A stretch of DNA of 64,000 nt, taken from positions 62,001-126,000 of the forward strand of contig CAJFCJ010000010.1 in the NCBI GenBank assembly GCA_904063045.1, in the 5' to 3' direction. Of the stretch, positions 1-11,413 are shown in pieces (within the stretch, counting starts at the first letter, position 1; each line of letters opens with the position of its first letter). The notes beneath the pieces were generated by a model. It made no database searches. It was not told the origin of the DNA and worked only from the letters and a program-made list of their open reading frames with translations. Both the position numbers and the translations under genes were made by a program. The DNA is from Dimorphilus gyrociliatus. Taxonomy: Eukaryota > Annelida > Polychaeta > Dinophilidae.

Positions 1-3000
1 GCCATCGCTACTAAAGTAGACATTAACATCTCGACCAGAAGTATGGTCCATGTACTTTCCTAAAGTACCAGTTGCCATAACATACCCAGGTGCAGATGCT
101 TTAGAGAGAATAGGAACACTCCTAGATTTGGGATGTAAACTGTGGTAGTTTTGAGACAGATGCAGATAACACTTCCAGGACTAATTTGGAGTATAACAAT
201 ATTTAATATTTTCATATTATGTTTTTTTCAAGACTTACGTAGTAGCAACTAGACCTACTTCCATTTCTTCGAATTCTTGGGGCATATATATAATACCAGT
301 TTCCTCCTTTATTCATAGTTATATATGATTGTTGATTAGTTGCAGTGATGTTTGTCATATTAACTACGGAGGCTATAAAATATCCTCTAAGACCTTCTAC
401 TTTATGCACGTCTGCGAAAGGTCTGGTCACATATTCCCTATGGAAAATAATAAATAGGTTTAAATATGGAGCCAACAAAAAAATATTAGCTAACCTCAGC
501 CAACTTGAAACATTAGATTTTGGATTGAAATAGACAACATTTCTTAAAGATAAAGAATATATAAGTCCAGTTCCATCGCTTGTATATAGGTTATTCTCTA
601 ATTGTCCATCACTCCTTTTATGAGAACCAACAATCATAACCATACCTTCACTTGCATCAATAACGTAGAATTCCTACAAATGCGTTTTTAAAATAGACGG
701 TATTATTTGCACTAACTAGTTTTTTTATCGTGAATAAGAAACACTTACAACAATAGGTTCAATGTTATTTGCTTCACTGGGATCGTTATTCTGTCAGAAG
801 TAATATTTAATAAATATAGATAAGTTAAAATTTATATTTTACCGATGGTTGAGTTAATGCTGGAAATGTTGTTTTTTGGAACTTTTCATGAATTTTCGCA
901 ACCCATAATTCAAGTCCAGTTTTCTTCTGTATTTATAGAAAATATGTTAGAATGATTATACTAATATATTTCCATATATTCTATTAATTGAAATATTTAC
1001 TGCTCGTTTAGTTGCAAACATATACTCGTCCTTTACTTGAAAATCTACTACTCCACTAAGAACTTTATCGAACCTAATATAATTATTATTTTTATAAACG
1101 TTAATATTTGTGTCAACGAATCCAGTCCTTTGAACGTAGAGAGTGTTTTCAGTCCTATTTTTGTAAAATTCATAAATTAAAGAGAGTGTAAACGAATATA
1201 ATTGAAAAAAATTTAACACTAACAAAAAAAACTCTTTTACGCCATAGGAAACAATTTTCCATTTGTATCCATAATCTTCAGATACCCATAAACGAGTTAA
1301 AAAATTCTCATCATCAAAACCAAATATCGTATGAACTTTATTCGGATGAAAGCTTATTTTTCTTGGGACAAATTTAAGTTTGTGCTTGGTTGTACGTTTT
1401 AAGTAGGTTTCGCTCGTCCATATGTATTTGTTTTTTATGTCCGTAACAATAAACTAAATATAGATTAATTTTATTGTATAGCACAACGTTTCTCAATAGA
1501 ATATATATGTGAAGGAGTGGGTTTACAGTACTTACGTTGCTGCTCTTAAGAGGTGAATAATAAAATCTATCAATGTTGATAGTCTCGTTGCCCTAAAATA
1601 AGAAAGTATATATGGATTGTAAATCAGTGTATGATAATAGTTGAAATTGCTTACTAGCTTTTGTTTTTCAAACGTTTTTCCGTAATTTCTGTGTATAATA
1701 AACAATAGATAATTACACATGTCATCTTATTAATTATCGGTAATGTCAGAGGCATACTAACCGAGACACATATAAAATACTTTTAAATTTTTTTCCTTGA
1801 GATTCAAGTGGTTTTGTTAATGCGATAACAACATCGCTGTTCTCACCAGCCCAATGTACAAACATTTGAGAATTATGGTCATTGAAATCAAACTATTGAG
1901 GAAAAACAGAATAATTGTGCAATGAAAGTAATTATTTAATGAAATTATTTACGCATAATCCATAAGTAGCTGAATATACAGTATATATATACAGCATACT
2001 CCGCCTACATTTCATACTTGCGCCTATCATAGTTAAGACAAAATGGTTACGTTTAATTCAACTATTACAATTGAGATTACTACGTTTGTGGCAGTTGTCT
2101 ATCATATTGTTTTAATGTCAATTTTAATTGTCAACTCGATGAGTATATTTGTTATTTATTCTAGTCAGAAACTACATACAATATCTGGAGCTCTGATGAC
2201 TCATTTATCAGTTGTCGATATACTTTTTGGTTCAACTTTAATAATCGGTTCGGATATAATGCTATTGAATAACGAAATAAATCATATACAATGCCTTATA
2301 GCTTCATTTTTAACTCAACTATTTGGAGCTCTTTCACTTTGGACAATTTTATTAATAAATACAGATAGGTATTTAGCAATTATATTCCCATTAAAGTATG
2401 ATACTCTTGTAACGAAAAGAAAATTAACACCAATTCTACTAGTTTGTTGGTTTATTATAATTTCTATTAATCTGGCAGCAATATTCTCTGATCCTAAAAT
2501 TTTTTTTCACGAACTAACATATATTTGTAATATTGGTGTAAAATCTAGTCAGATATTATGGTTGTTTGTTATTATCATAACTTATGGCTTTGCCTCATCT
2601 GCTCTCTTAATTATATATATACATCTAGGTTATATAAGCCGTAAAAAGTGTATCTCTAGTAACAATAGGAAGTATATAAAGACAGCTTTTCTACTTGTTG
2701 CTTCCTTTTATATTTCATGGACACCGATGGCAGCAAGACTTTTGGTTATATCAGCTGGGGGTCCAAGTCCTAATTTACAAGTTGTCGAAGTTGCAATACT
2801 ATTATTAATGTATCTCAATTGTTGCTGGAACAGTATTATATACGCCGTCACAAACAAGAATTTTAAAGAAAGTCTAATTAAAATTGTATGCTGTAAAAAT
2901 AGAATATCAAGTGGAAATTCCATCACCTTCTAAATATCTGTAATGGCCAATTATTGTTTCCTTATCTTACATATACAGCATATTGCCTAAAAACTATATG

Positions 3001-4432
3001 AACTTTACAAGACGTCAGTTTTATAAAGTAAATAATGTCAACGTCTAACAAATATGTCTTGTAACAAGTTTGAATCCAAATTACTCTTAAAATTCCCAGA
3101 ATTAATCTATATAAATGTGTGTAAGTTAATTAACATTACATACTTGCTTACAATAGAACGATTGTTGTTCCATCATTAATGAAATTCATCAAGATTTTCA
3201 CCTTTAGTAAACTTAGGGCGTATAACGCATGTATCAACTCTTCTTATAATAATTATATTGTTTGTATATATTTTACAACAAAGGCATGTAATAATATTCA
3301 TAGACGAATGGTTGAATAATCCACTATATTTCCCATTAGTCTATTCGATACAATGATAAAAAGAAAATTGATGACTTTCTATTGCAAAAAACGAAGATTA
3401 TTCGAGAAATACAATATATACAAATGTAATTTGCTTTAATAATCTTAATATCTAATTTTTTAATAAAATATAGTTCACATTGTCAATTACATCTGCTGTT
3501 ATCTAATGTTCACATATTGCCTATATTTGAAACAGGTTTTCTGTAAGAGAATCTTCCTCCCAAATTGTGTTTATAGATTAGATTTAATAGTTTAGAAGGT
3601 CATTTTGAGCAAAAATACAATTTGACATACTTTGCAAGAAGAGATAGGGAAAAAATGTTTAATTTCTATTTGTCTTTTCTATTTTCAATGTAATAAATTG
3701 AAATGTAACAAAATATCATCTTTTTTTAGGATCATTAAAAGATACTAAATTTAATAAAAAAAAGAATTGCTTGTTCAGTAGCTAAATGATAAAAAAGGTG
3801 AAAGTAGTAATAAATAATTTATCTATTCTTTTTATTATATCTGTCTCTAGAGAGTTTATGTGTTTATCTTTTTCCTCATATCCTTTTCAGAGACGAATAA
3901 TTTTGTGATCATATAAAACCATAATTTTTTTAACCTCAATGCAGCCAAAAAGACTAACAATCTTATTTTATTGATTGTCATAATATATATTTAATGTTTC
4001 ACCTTATTTGAAACATTATTCGCAGTGTAATTTCATATGATTTCTAATTAGTGAATAGAGTAATACGAACCCTTTTCAAAAAAAATGTATGCAATTCGGT
4101 TAAATAATGTGAATGATGTATATTACTACATAATATAGAAAGCTTATGTTGTTCCGAATGCAGTATATGTCTTGAAAATAATGACTTACCCAATGAGTTA
4201 GCTTAGATTTTGATTTTTTATCCGTCGCCGACCTCTTAAATCTTGAATGCAGATTATTAACCTCTAAATTCGGAGGTCTTTCAATTTTTTTAACCTTTTG
4301 TCCCCACCATTCCTCAAAAGAAGGGTCTGATGTATGCAGGGTTTCTGATAAAGATCCATATCTTATGGCGACTACACTAAAATTTGCTAAAATAAAAAAT
4401 CCACTTAATAGTTTTGCAATCTTCGCCGCCAT
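1..4432 (-). CDS. SORL1: SORL1-like VPS10-domain sorting receptor, 5' part only
   Basis: Start codon at 4432; the gene runs off the left edge, so only the N-terminal region is present. Exon 1 (4187-4432) encodes a signal peptide (hydrophobic KLLSGFFILANFSVVAI) and a propeptide ending in a furin-type site, RFKRSA. After a 2.2 kb intron come short exons for the VPS10 beta-propeller, read at about 1785-1895, 1656-1697, 1525-1595, 1230-1440, 962-1155, 843-930, 749-790, 239-673 and 1-180. Diagnostic stretches are VHWAGENSDVVIA, DFQVKDEYMFATK, PFADVHKVEGLRG and SKASAPGYVMATG, all close to SORL1 rather than sortilin. In this family the receptor moves cargo between Golgi and endosomes. LDL-receptor and fibronectin repeats would lie beyond the window. 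A GPCR gene on the other strand sits in intron 1. Confidence 0.88.
1975..1995. repeat. AT-rich near-palindrome with TATACAGTATA core
   Basis: The string TATACAGTATATATATACAG lies just upstream of the GPCR start. The same core (TATACAGTATA or its complement TATACTGTATA) recurs near 28656, 29730, 31645, 50072 and 60410. It may simply be decayed TA microsatellite. Confidence 0.5.
2043..2933 (+). CDS. Orphan class A (rhodopsin-like) GPCR, intronless
   Basis: A 296-residue single-exon protein with seven hydrophobic segments. Landmarks: LSVVDILFG in TM2 (Asp2.50), Cys at the start of TM3 and another in the second extracellular loop (TYICN) for the usual disulphide, DRYLAI after TM3, Trp in TM4, SWTP in TM6 (CWxP variant), and WNSIIY in TM7 where NPxxY is expected. 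A CC pair near the C-terminus could be palmitoylated. The N-terminus is short with no signal peptide. The third loop is short, so this resembles peptide or amine receptors, but I cannot name a ligand. It lies wholly in the first intron of the SORL1-like gene on the opposite strand. Lack of introns is common for this family and may mean a retroposed origin. Confidence 0.85.
   Translation: MVTFNSTITIEITTFVAVVYHIVLMSILIVNSMSIFVIYSSQKLHTISGALMTHLSVVDILFGSTLIIGSDIMLLNNEINHIQCLIASFLTQLFGALSLWTILLINTDRYLAIIFPLKYDTLVTKRKLTPILLVCWFIIISINLAAIFSDPKIFFHELTYICNIGVKSSQILWLFVIIITYGFASSALLIIYIHLGYISRKKCISSNNRKYIKTAFLLVASFYISWTPMAARLLVISAGGPSPNLQVVEVAILLLMYLNCCWNSIIYAVTNKNFKESLIKIVCCKNRISSGNSITF
2934..4186. 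other. Remainder of SORL1-like intron 1
   Basis: AT-rich sequence between the nested GPCR and exon 1 of the host gene. I see no further exon or RNA gene. An AATAAA-type string near 3465 is too far to be assigned to the GPCR with confidence. Confidence 0.5.
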
Positions 4433-4845
4433 ATTTAAATGACTGTCGGATATTGCTGCGCACCCAAAACAAGCTAGTTCTTATTAGGGTTGCACGACTA
4501 CAATAATAAGACTTTAATTAATTGTAGATGAATGGATTCGAAAAAAGATTAATATATAATAGAATTTAACAGTTTTATAAATGTCGTATATACAATGAAA
4601 TGTAGCAAACAAACACAAAAAGTGTTATATCAATAAGGTTCTTGTATTACTGCGCGAATTTAAAGACCTCGATGGATTACTCACAGTCAGTCACTCTTTT
4701 CAAGAATCAGTTTATTGATTAAAAATATGGAATAGATGACATAAAATATTTAAACCTTCACATTGCATAGAATATAGCCATATAGATACTATAATAATAT
4801 AGAATATATATACAATATATATAAATCACTTTTAAAAAATTGGGT
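4433..4845. promoter_or_regulatory. Upstream region of the SORL1-like gene
   Basis: About 410 bases between the SORL1-like start and the 3' end of the next gene (both minus strand). It must hold the SORL1-like promoter and 5'UTR. No clear TATA or factor site is visible. Confidence 0.4.
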
Positions 4846-6844
4846 ACTATTCGATTTCGCAATAATAGATTTCACTTTTTTCAACAGTTTCTAGTACGGT
4901 CAGATGAAAAGCATTCTTTTGATAGAAAACCAAATATTACCGGCATGAGATAAATCAAATATAAATCTTCTTACGGAAAGAGTAATTTCAGGGTTACCAT
5001 TATTAATCATTGTAATAAGATGTTTTATTAACAGAATATAATCTCGAAGTCCATTAGAATTTTCCCTGTTAGTTTTTTTACATTATTAATAATAAAAGAA
5101 AATTGCACAGTAGAAATCTATAAATCTTTTATTCATATTCTACCAAAAATGTTTTACCACGATTCTCTGAATTCTCATTCAGAGCCAAACCTAAAAATAG
5201 CTTACCATATATGCTTTTCAGGATTGAATATAAAAGAATGACTTATTTTTTCCAGTATGTAAAAAAATCTATTTGCAAAGGTTTCGCTTGATGAAATTAA
5301 TTTGATTGCTATTGCAGGCCTTATTTGAAAGAGATTATGTCTGCAAATATAAATATATGTAAATATACTAATGTATTTTTGTAATTAATTGTTTAAAAAA
5401 ACGAATAACAAACTTTTTCTGTTTAATTAACCATCTCACAATCTTTATATTTGTCGAATCCTGCTCATCAGCACTTAATTTATCTGTTACTATCAATGTA
5501 CTCGCCAAAATAACTTCCTATTTCGAGAAAATATTAGATTTTGTACAATTGTTTTTATCAAAATACGCTTGAGCTTTGCATATTACGTTAGAAATACAAT
5601 TTAAATCAAGACATGTAACAACCGCCTGTCGTGTGTGAATTATTTCCCATCAAAATTGAACATTGGCCTTTCAGACTCTGTACATTCTGTTGCTGAAGAA
5701 AAACATCTACCAGACTCTTCAACAACTTCAAAGTGATAATTGGAAATAGGTAATTGGCCAAAGAGTATTTAACTAAACAAGTTTATCCAGAATAATCAGA
5801 GATTGCTCAGGAACAAAACGACCTCTCAAGCTACCCACTTAACCTAGAGAACTTTTTCTTTTCCTCATTGGCTGTTACTTTGTCAATTAGCAACCAGTGC
5901 TGTTACAAACTATCTAATCCACTTCTCGAATATTCTGCTATCGAACTTGTAACATACTTTCTAATAAACTACAATTTAATTTAAGCATGTTGTGTAAAGG
6001 TTCGAGTAGGAGCGGTAGTGTTAAAGTTCTTAAGTGTATAGCAAAGCTGACACTCAGCAGCACAACATAAATATTAATATATTAGTATATAGAAAAAAAG
6101 GTTATTTACCAAATTTGAACATTCTTGAAAAAATTCATGCAGACATTCTTCAAATTCATTTTTTCTGTATTGGATTTATAAATATTTAAACTTTTCTTGC
6201 TTTTAACATTCAACAAATTTCAGAATAAAATACCTTTGATTTAGGGTATATAATAAAATTTCAGCTATTCTATACAGTGTTCCAATATCATCAATGTCAA
6301 CATTTCCGCATTTTATTAATACTCTTTGATATACTCGATTCTCAATTAGTTCTACAAACTTTCTACAGATCTACGTAAATAGAACAACTTTTATAAATAT
6401 TAGCTGCTATTTTTTAAGGTTTAAAATGCAAAATATATTTTACTTCAGTATCCTTTGTGAGGCTTGTTAATACATCTAATGATGTCCATGGATTTATAAT
6501 CATCATCTGTATATTGTAAAGTCATTATAGACTGAATTTATTAGCTTCATCTTAATGATTGTTACCTGTATTACAAAGTCTGATAAGCATTTCGGTGATA
6601 AAGTCTTCATTTCAGGAAAGTTTGATTGAAGCCAAATATCATAGAAATTATTATTAAGCTATATTAAAATACGTTTAACACTATAAGGCGAGTTTCTATC
6701 ATATTGATACGACTGTTGTTTTACCTCCACCTTGGATATACTTTTACATGATTTCTCATCCACATTATACATACGATGAGAACAGCTGCAAAGAAGTTTA
6801 TATTCCAGCTGATTTAGTTTCGCTCCATTATCGCTCATATCCAT
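4846..6844 (-). CDS. Unrecognised multi-exon gene, helical (HEAT-like) protein
   Basis: No single long reading frame, but a chain of open segments with GT-AG borders runs from the start at 6844 (MDMSDNGAKLNQLEYK) to a stop near 4846. Readable pieces in order include DIWLQSNFPEMKTLSPKCLS (about 6570-6660), NPWTSLDVLTSLTKDTE (about 6450-6500), a block with VELIENRVYQRVLIKCG (about 6235-6375), KNEFEECLHEFFQECSNL (about 6110-6165), LKSLVDVFLQQQNVQSLKG (about 5650-5710), VRWLIKQKKFVIRFFK (about 5400-5450) and LLIKHLITMINNGNPEITLS (about 4980-5060). The composition suggests repeated amphipathic helices, as in HEAT or armadillo proteins. I do not recognise the family, and several exon joins in the middle are uncertain. 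Its upstream region carries an E2F-type site and a TCACGTGA box, as does RRM1, so an S-phase or DNA-repair role is a guess only. Confidence 0.5.
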
Positions 6845-7219
6845 TTCTACTCACTTAAATGCTTGAAAAGATATACCCTATTTAATCATGAAATTCTCAT
6901 CTACTCTAAGAATCAACTAAAATTGGTTGAATATTTAAAGGAAAAACAATCCCAACAAAAACTAGCCAACTTAAGGTACAACAGCAATCATCCCGCCAAA
7001 AATAAAAGTCACGTGATTTCGTCATTCTTAAGAAAATAATTGAAGAAGGTAATGACACTTCTTTCTTAAAATTGTAAATTAGCCAGCTTTAAATTTCTTT
7101 TATTATCTTACGAACTTCTATTAACTATATGAAAATTTACTTGATGTAAACTTTTGACAAAAAAACAAGCCTGGGAACGTTAACTTAACAAAACAATTAT
7201 TATATACACCTATGGAGAT
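6845..7219 (-). promoter_or_regulatory. Promoter with E2F-type site and E-box for the gene at 4846-6844
   Basis: TCCCGCCAAAAA begins at 6991 and fits the E2F/DP consensus. TCACGTGA is at 7009-7016, ten bases further on. Both lie about 150 bases upstream of the start codon at 6844. The rest of the interval holds the 3' end of the KNOP1-like gene. Confidence 0.5.
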
Positions 7220-7951
7220 TTAGATATCAAATAGCTTATGAGCATTTTCATAGGTAACTTGCGAAAATCCTAAACCTTGGCCTTTAGTTCCCGATAATCT
7301 AAATGCCATAGCTTTATTGTATTGCTCCTCTAAGCCTTCATTTAAACTTTTTTCCTTTGAAGAATCCAAAGCTTTTATCGCACATTCCTTCTCATCTGAT
7401 TTTGCTTTGCTCTTCATACCTCCCATTAATCTAAAGAATTTCTTTTGCCGATCTCCATCTCCTGAGAAGTTAACTGTTGACCATTGGCCTGTTGTTTCCA
7501 ACTTACTATCGTCACTTTCCGAATTATTTTCTTCTTTCTTGACAGTTTCCTTTTCACCCTTCTTCGATTTCTTATGACCTTGTTTTTCAGTCACTTCCTG
7601 ACTTGTATTATCATCCTTTGATTTCTTTAACTTTGAATCGCGATCTCTGGTTTTCTTTTTCTTACGCTCCTTCTCCACTTCTTCATGATCGTCACTTTCA
7701 ATTTCTTCTTTCACCTTTTGTTTCTTCTTTTTTTTTTTCTTTTTCTTTTTCTCCTCTTCATCAGACTCCTCTACTCGCCTCTTTTTAACCTCAGGAGCCT
7801 CTTCAGCCTCTTCTGCTTTTTGTTTCTTTTTCTTCTTCTTCTTCTTCTCAACTATTTCTTCTTCGTGTTCCTCTTCAACTATCTTCTTCTTTTTAGCTTT
7901 CTTAAGCTTTTTACTCTTTTTTTCCTGAATAGTTTCATCTTCTGACGACAT
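7220..7951 (-). CDS. KNOP1: KNOP1-like lysine-rich nucleolar protein
   Basis: A 243-residue single-exon protein. The first two thirds are alternating Lys and Glu/Asp tracts (for example KKKKKKKKQKAEEAEEA), typical of nucleolar proteins. The last 90 residues match the small-acidic-protein-like (SMAP) domain of KNOP1: GQWSTVNFSGDGDRQKKFFR, then LMGGMK, then GLEEQYNKAMAFRLSGTKGQ followed by GLGF. That C-terminus makes the call; the lysine-rich part alone would not. The minus-strand sequence just before ATG reads TTTTTTTTTCAG then ATAGGCAATG, a splice acceptor at 7957, so there is a 5'UTR intron or trans-splice site. Long antisense frames rich in Phe and Leu over this gene are shadows. Confidence 0.8.
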   Translation of the reverse strand: MSSEDETIQEKKSKKLKKAKKKKIVEEEHEEEIVEKKKKKKKKQKAEEAEEAPEVKKRRVEESDEEEKKKKKKKKKKQKVKEEIESDDHEEVEKERKKKKTRDRDSKLKKSKDDNTSQEVTEKQGHKKSKKGEKETVKKEENNSESDDSKLETTGQWSTVNFSGDGDRQKKFFRLMGGMKSKAKSDEKECAIKALDSSKEKSLNEGLEEQYNKAMAFRLSGTKGQGLGFSQVTYENAHKLFDI

Positions 7952-8387
7952 TGCCTATCTGAAAAAAAAACGTGGGTAAGAGTGTGATTAACATAACATC
8001 GCTCATATTATCCTCTCTATAAGCAAAACAGGAAACAATATTAAACAAATCATTGATATATAAGAATATATTTTTGTATTTATTATAAACTGGAAAATAT
8101 ATCACCTATCAATGTAAATTCCAAAGTAAAATAATCTATTATTATTCAAGTTATCAATTCGCAAGAAAACCGAAAACTCTTCGTAAGTTAAAAACCTATT
8201 CCAACTTACGATGTCCATAAAAGAGCGGTTCTTATTAAAATAGCAAGAAACAAAAAATACTCTCTTGTCAAATGTATTGTTGACGAATGAAAGGTATAGA
8301 AAATATAAAAAGCATTTATTCGCTTACGAAGGTAAAAGCTTCTATCTAAAACTTGTGTAGACGGATAAAATCAATAAAAATATTGTC
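7952..8387 (-). other. KNOP1 5'UTR region and RRM1 3' flank
   Basis: A minus-strand donor GACATC/GTAAGT at 8204-8210 pairs well with the acceptor at 7957, giving a probable noncoding first exon upstream of about 8210. The rest holds the 3'UTR of RRM1. Confidence 0.45.
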
Positions 8388-11300
8388 TTAGCCACTGCAC
8401 ATAACACAATTTTCCTTATTTTCCAATGAACACAAAATCGCTTGTTCTTCTCGATCGGCAGCAGTTTCCTCTTTTTTCTCCTTGCCTTCTTCAGATAAAG
8501 AAACAGACCTACGAATTTTACTTCTATCGACTGTCACTTGAACGGCACTTGCAGCTGGTCGAGATCTCAAATAATACATTCCAGTCTTCAATCCCAGTTC
8601 CCATCCTTTGAAGTGCATACTGGTCATCGTTGCGTAATTAGGAGCAGCAATATGAATATTTAATGATTGACTTTGATCGATAAATGCTCCTCTATCAGCT
8701 GCCATTCGTAGTATAACGCTTTGGGGTATTTCCCATACAGTTTTGTATATTTCCTTGAGCTCATCAGATATAGATGGTATGTTTTGAATTGAACCTCCAT
8801 TAGCAATCATTTGCTCTCGAACACTTGGATTCCATAAACCTAACTCAGTTAGATCCTTCAAAAGATGATGATTGACCACTTGAAATTCTCCAGATAAAAC
8901 ACGACGAGTGTAAATGTTGCTTGTATATGCTTCAAAGGATTCGTTATTTCCTAATATTTGACTGGTAGACGCTGTCGGCATTGGAGCAACTAATAGAGAG
9001 TTTCTTACGCCGTATCTAGTTAAAGTAAAAATAGGTTAGGCTTCCAACGTTCACATTTAACTTTTACGTACTTTTTGACATCATCTTTTAGAGCATTCCA
9101 GTCGTAACGATCAGATGGTTTAACGTTCCACATATCAAATTGAAATATCTATTTATACATATTTTATTCATTTCATTCTTATGCTTAGTTGTATATTAAT
9201 TAAGTAATACCAACCCCTTTACTCATTGGAGAACCTGCAAATGTTTCGTATGGCTCCTGTTCTTTAGCTAGTTTACAGCTAGTCTTAACAGCCGCATAAT
9301 AAATAGTCTCGAAGATCAATTTATTAACTTCTTGTGCTTCTTCACTGGCGTATGGAAGTCTCATCTTGATAAATGCATCTGCTAAACCTTGAACTCCAAT
9401 CCCAATTGGTCTATGGCGTTTATTAGATCTTTCAGCCTATATAAATATACAATATAAGTCTTTTTCATAGAAACTACCAAGAAATTTACCTCCGGCACAG
9501 GATAATAATTCACTTCTATAATCTTATTAAGATTTCTGACAACAACTTCCGTGACATAGATTAACTTGTCATAATCAAAAGTTTTATCTTCCTTAACGTA
9601 CATTGGTAATGCTAAAGATGCTAAATTACAAACAGCTGTCTCATTAGCATCACTATATTCAATGATCTCAGTGCACAAGTTACTACATTTTATGGTACCC
9701 AAATTTTGTTGATTCGACTTTCCATTGCATGCATCCTTGTAGAGCATGTAAGGTGTGCCAGTCTCAATTTGAGAGGTGATAATGGCTTGCCAAACTTTGC
9801 GTGCTGGTAAAGATTTTCTTCCTCGTCCTTCGCTTTCATAATACTCGTACAGCTTTTCAAATTCCTCTCCCCAAACATCTTCCAGTCCTGGGCACTCGTT
9901 TGGGCACATTAAAGTCCAATCGCCATTAGCCTTTATTCTTTTCATGAAAAGATCAGGAATCCAAAGAGCATAGAAAAGATCTCTAGCCCTTTCTTGCTCA
10001 ATTCCTCTATTTTTTTTCAAATCCAAAAAGCTAAAAATATCAGCATGCCACGGTTCAACATAGATTGCGAAAGCTCCAGGACGTTTATTTCCGCCTTGAT
10101 CAACATAGGCTGCTGTTTCATTATAAACTCTCAACATTCTTACTAGACCATTCGAAATTCCATTTGTCTGTATAAGTAAATAAAGATAGTGTAAATATCA
10201 TTTAGTAATTATGAAATGAATTCATAATTCACCCCAGCAATTCTACTTCCAGTTGCACGTATGCAATGAACGTTTAACCCGATTCCACCAGCCGATTGTG
10301 AAATAAGGGCACATTGGTGAAGTGTTTTATAAATTCCATCGATACTATCACTATATAAAAAAGCAAAATAAATCAGATAAATTGAATATTTGAATAAATT
10401 TATCAGTTTGACTTGTCTACCTGTGCATAGTTAACAGGAAACAACTTGATAGCTGAGGTCGATTCGTTGCAGCATTGAATAGAGTAGGAGTGGCATGAGT
10501 GAACCATTTTTCGGACAGAAGGTTATAAGTTTCGATTATGGACTTGACATCATTTTTGTGTATTCCAACTGCAACTCTCATCAAAAGATGTTGAGGTCTT
10601 TCGGCTACTTTTCCATTAATTCTTAACAAATAGGAACGTTCTAGAGTCTATTGAATGAAATGAGTAATTAGAAATAGGTTTACTAGCCCAAAAATTTCAC
10701 CTTGAATCCAAAATATGTATATTGATAGTCCCGATCGTATATAATTGCCGAATTCAAAGTGTCTGCATTCTCCTTTATAATTTCATAGCATTCTTTTGAA
10801 ATCATAGGACACCAAGTCTTATTTTTCGGATGAACATACTTGTATAAATCCGTCATAACCTCTGATAAATTAAAATGAAAAATTGTCATTAAATAACAAT
10901 AATGATTTAAATTTTAAATTTACCGCTAAAAACCTTCTTGGTCTCCTTATGTAAGTTTGAAATTGCTATTCTTGCAGCAAGTATTGCATAATCTGGATGA
11001 TTTACAGCCATTTGAGCGGCGGTTTCAGCTGCGTGATCATCTAACTCAACAGTTGTCATTTTATCTTTCATACTCTCAATAACTTTTCTCGTAATTACAA
11101 TCTATACAAGAAAAATACTTGATAGACAGAGCGATAAAAAGCATATTTAACTTACCGGATGGACAAAATTACGATTAAGTCCATACGATAACTTAACTAT
11201 TCTTGAAGTAATTTTGTCAAACATAACATCTTCCATCCTTCCATCTATGGGAAATAAAGCAATTTTACATTAAAAAAAAATGGCTAACAATAATACGTTG

Positions 11301-11413
11301 TCCCATTCCCGCCAAATTACATTAACACGGTATGCTTTTTTTGGCCCTATGAAGGTTACAAATAATTATTTACCTCTTTTAATAACGAATTTTGGTGGTT
11401 CAGTTGCGTCCAT
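8388..11413 (-). CDS. RRM1: Ribonucleoside-diphosphate reductase large subunit (class Ia)
   Basis: Ten exons: 11374-11413, 11156-11244, 10924-11101, 10701-10861, 10421-10647, 10233-10350, 9490-10167, 9215-9436, 9072-9148 and 8388-9015. They sum to 805 residues in one clean frame; the human protein has 792. It reduces ribonucleotides to deoxyribonucleotides together with the small subunit. Visible: N-terminal ATP-cone, [10 protein letters not shown] with the first active-site Cys, [35 protein letters not shown], and the C-terminal redox pair CVMCSG that recharges the active site. All key residues are kept, so the enzyme should be active. Introns are 50-140 bases. An E2F-type motif in intron 1 and another upstream fit S-phase expression. 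Confidence 0.97.
11302..11313. promoter_or_regulatory. E2F-type site in RRM1 intron 1
   Basis: ATTCCCGCCAAAT around 11305-11317 matches the E2F core TTCCCGCC. It lies between exons 1 and 2, about 100 bases after the start codon. Confidence 0.45.

Noticed and set aside
7317-7945. Three plus-strand frames rich in Phe, Leu and Ser
   Set aside because: They are antisense to the Lys/Glu codons (AAG, GAA) of the KNOP1-like gene; no domain and no start context.
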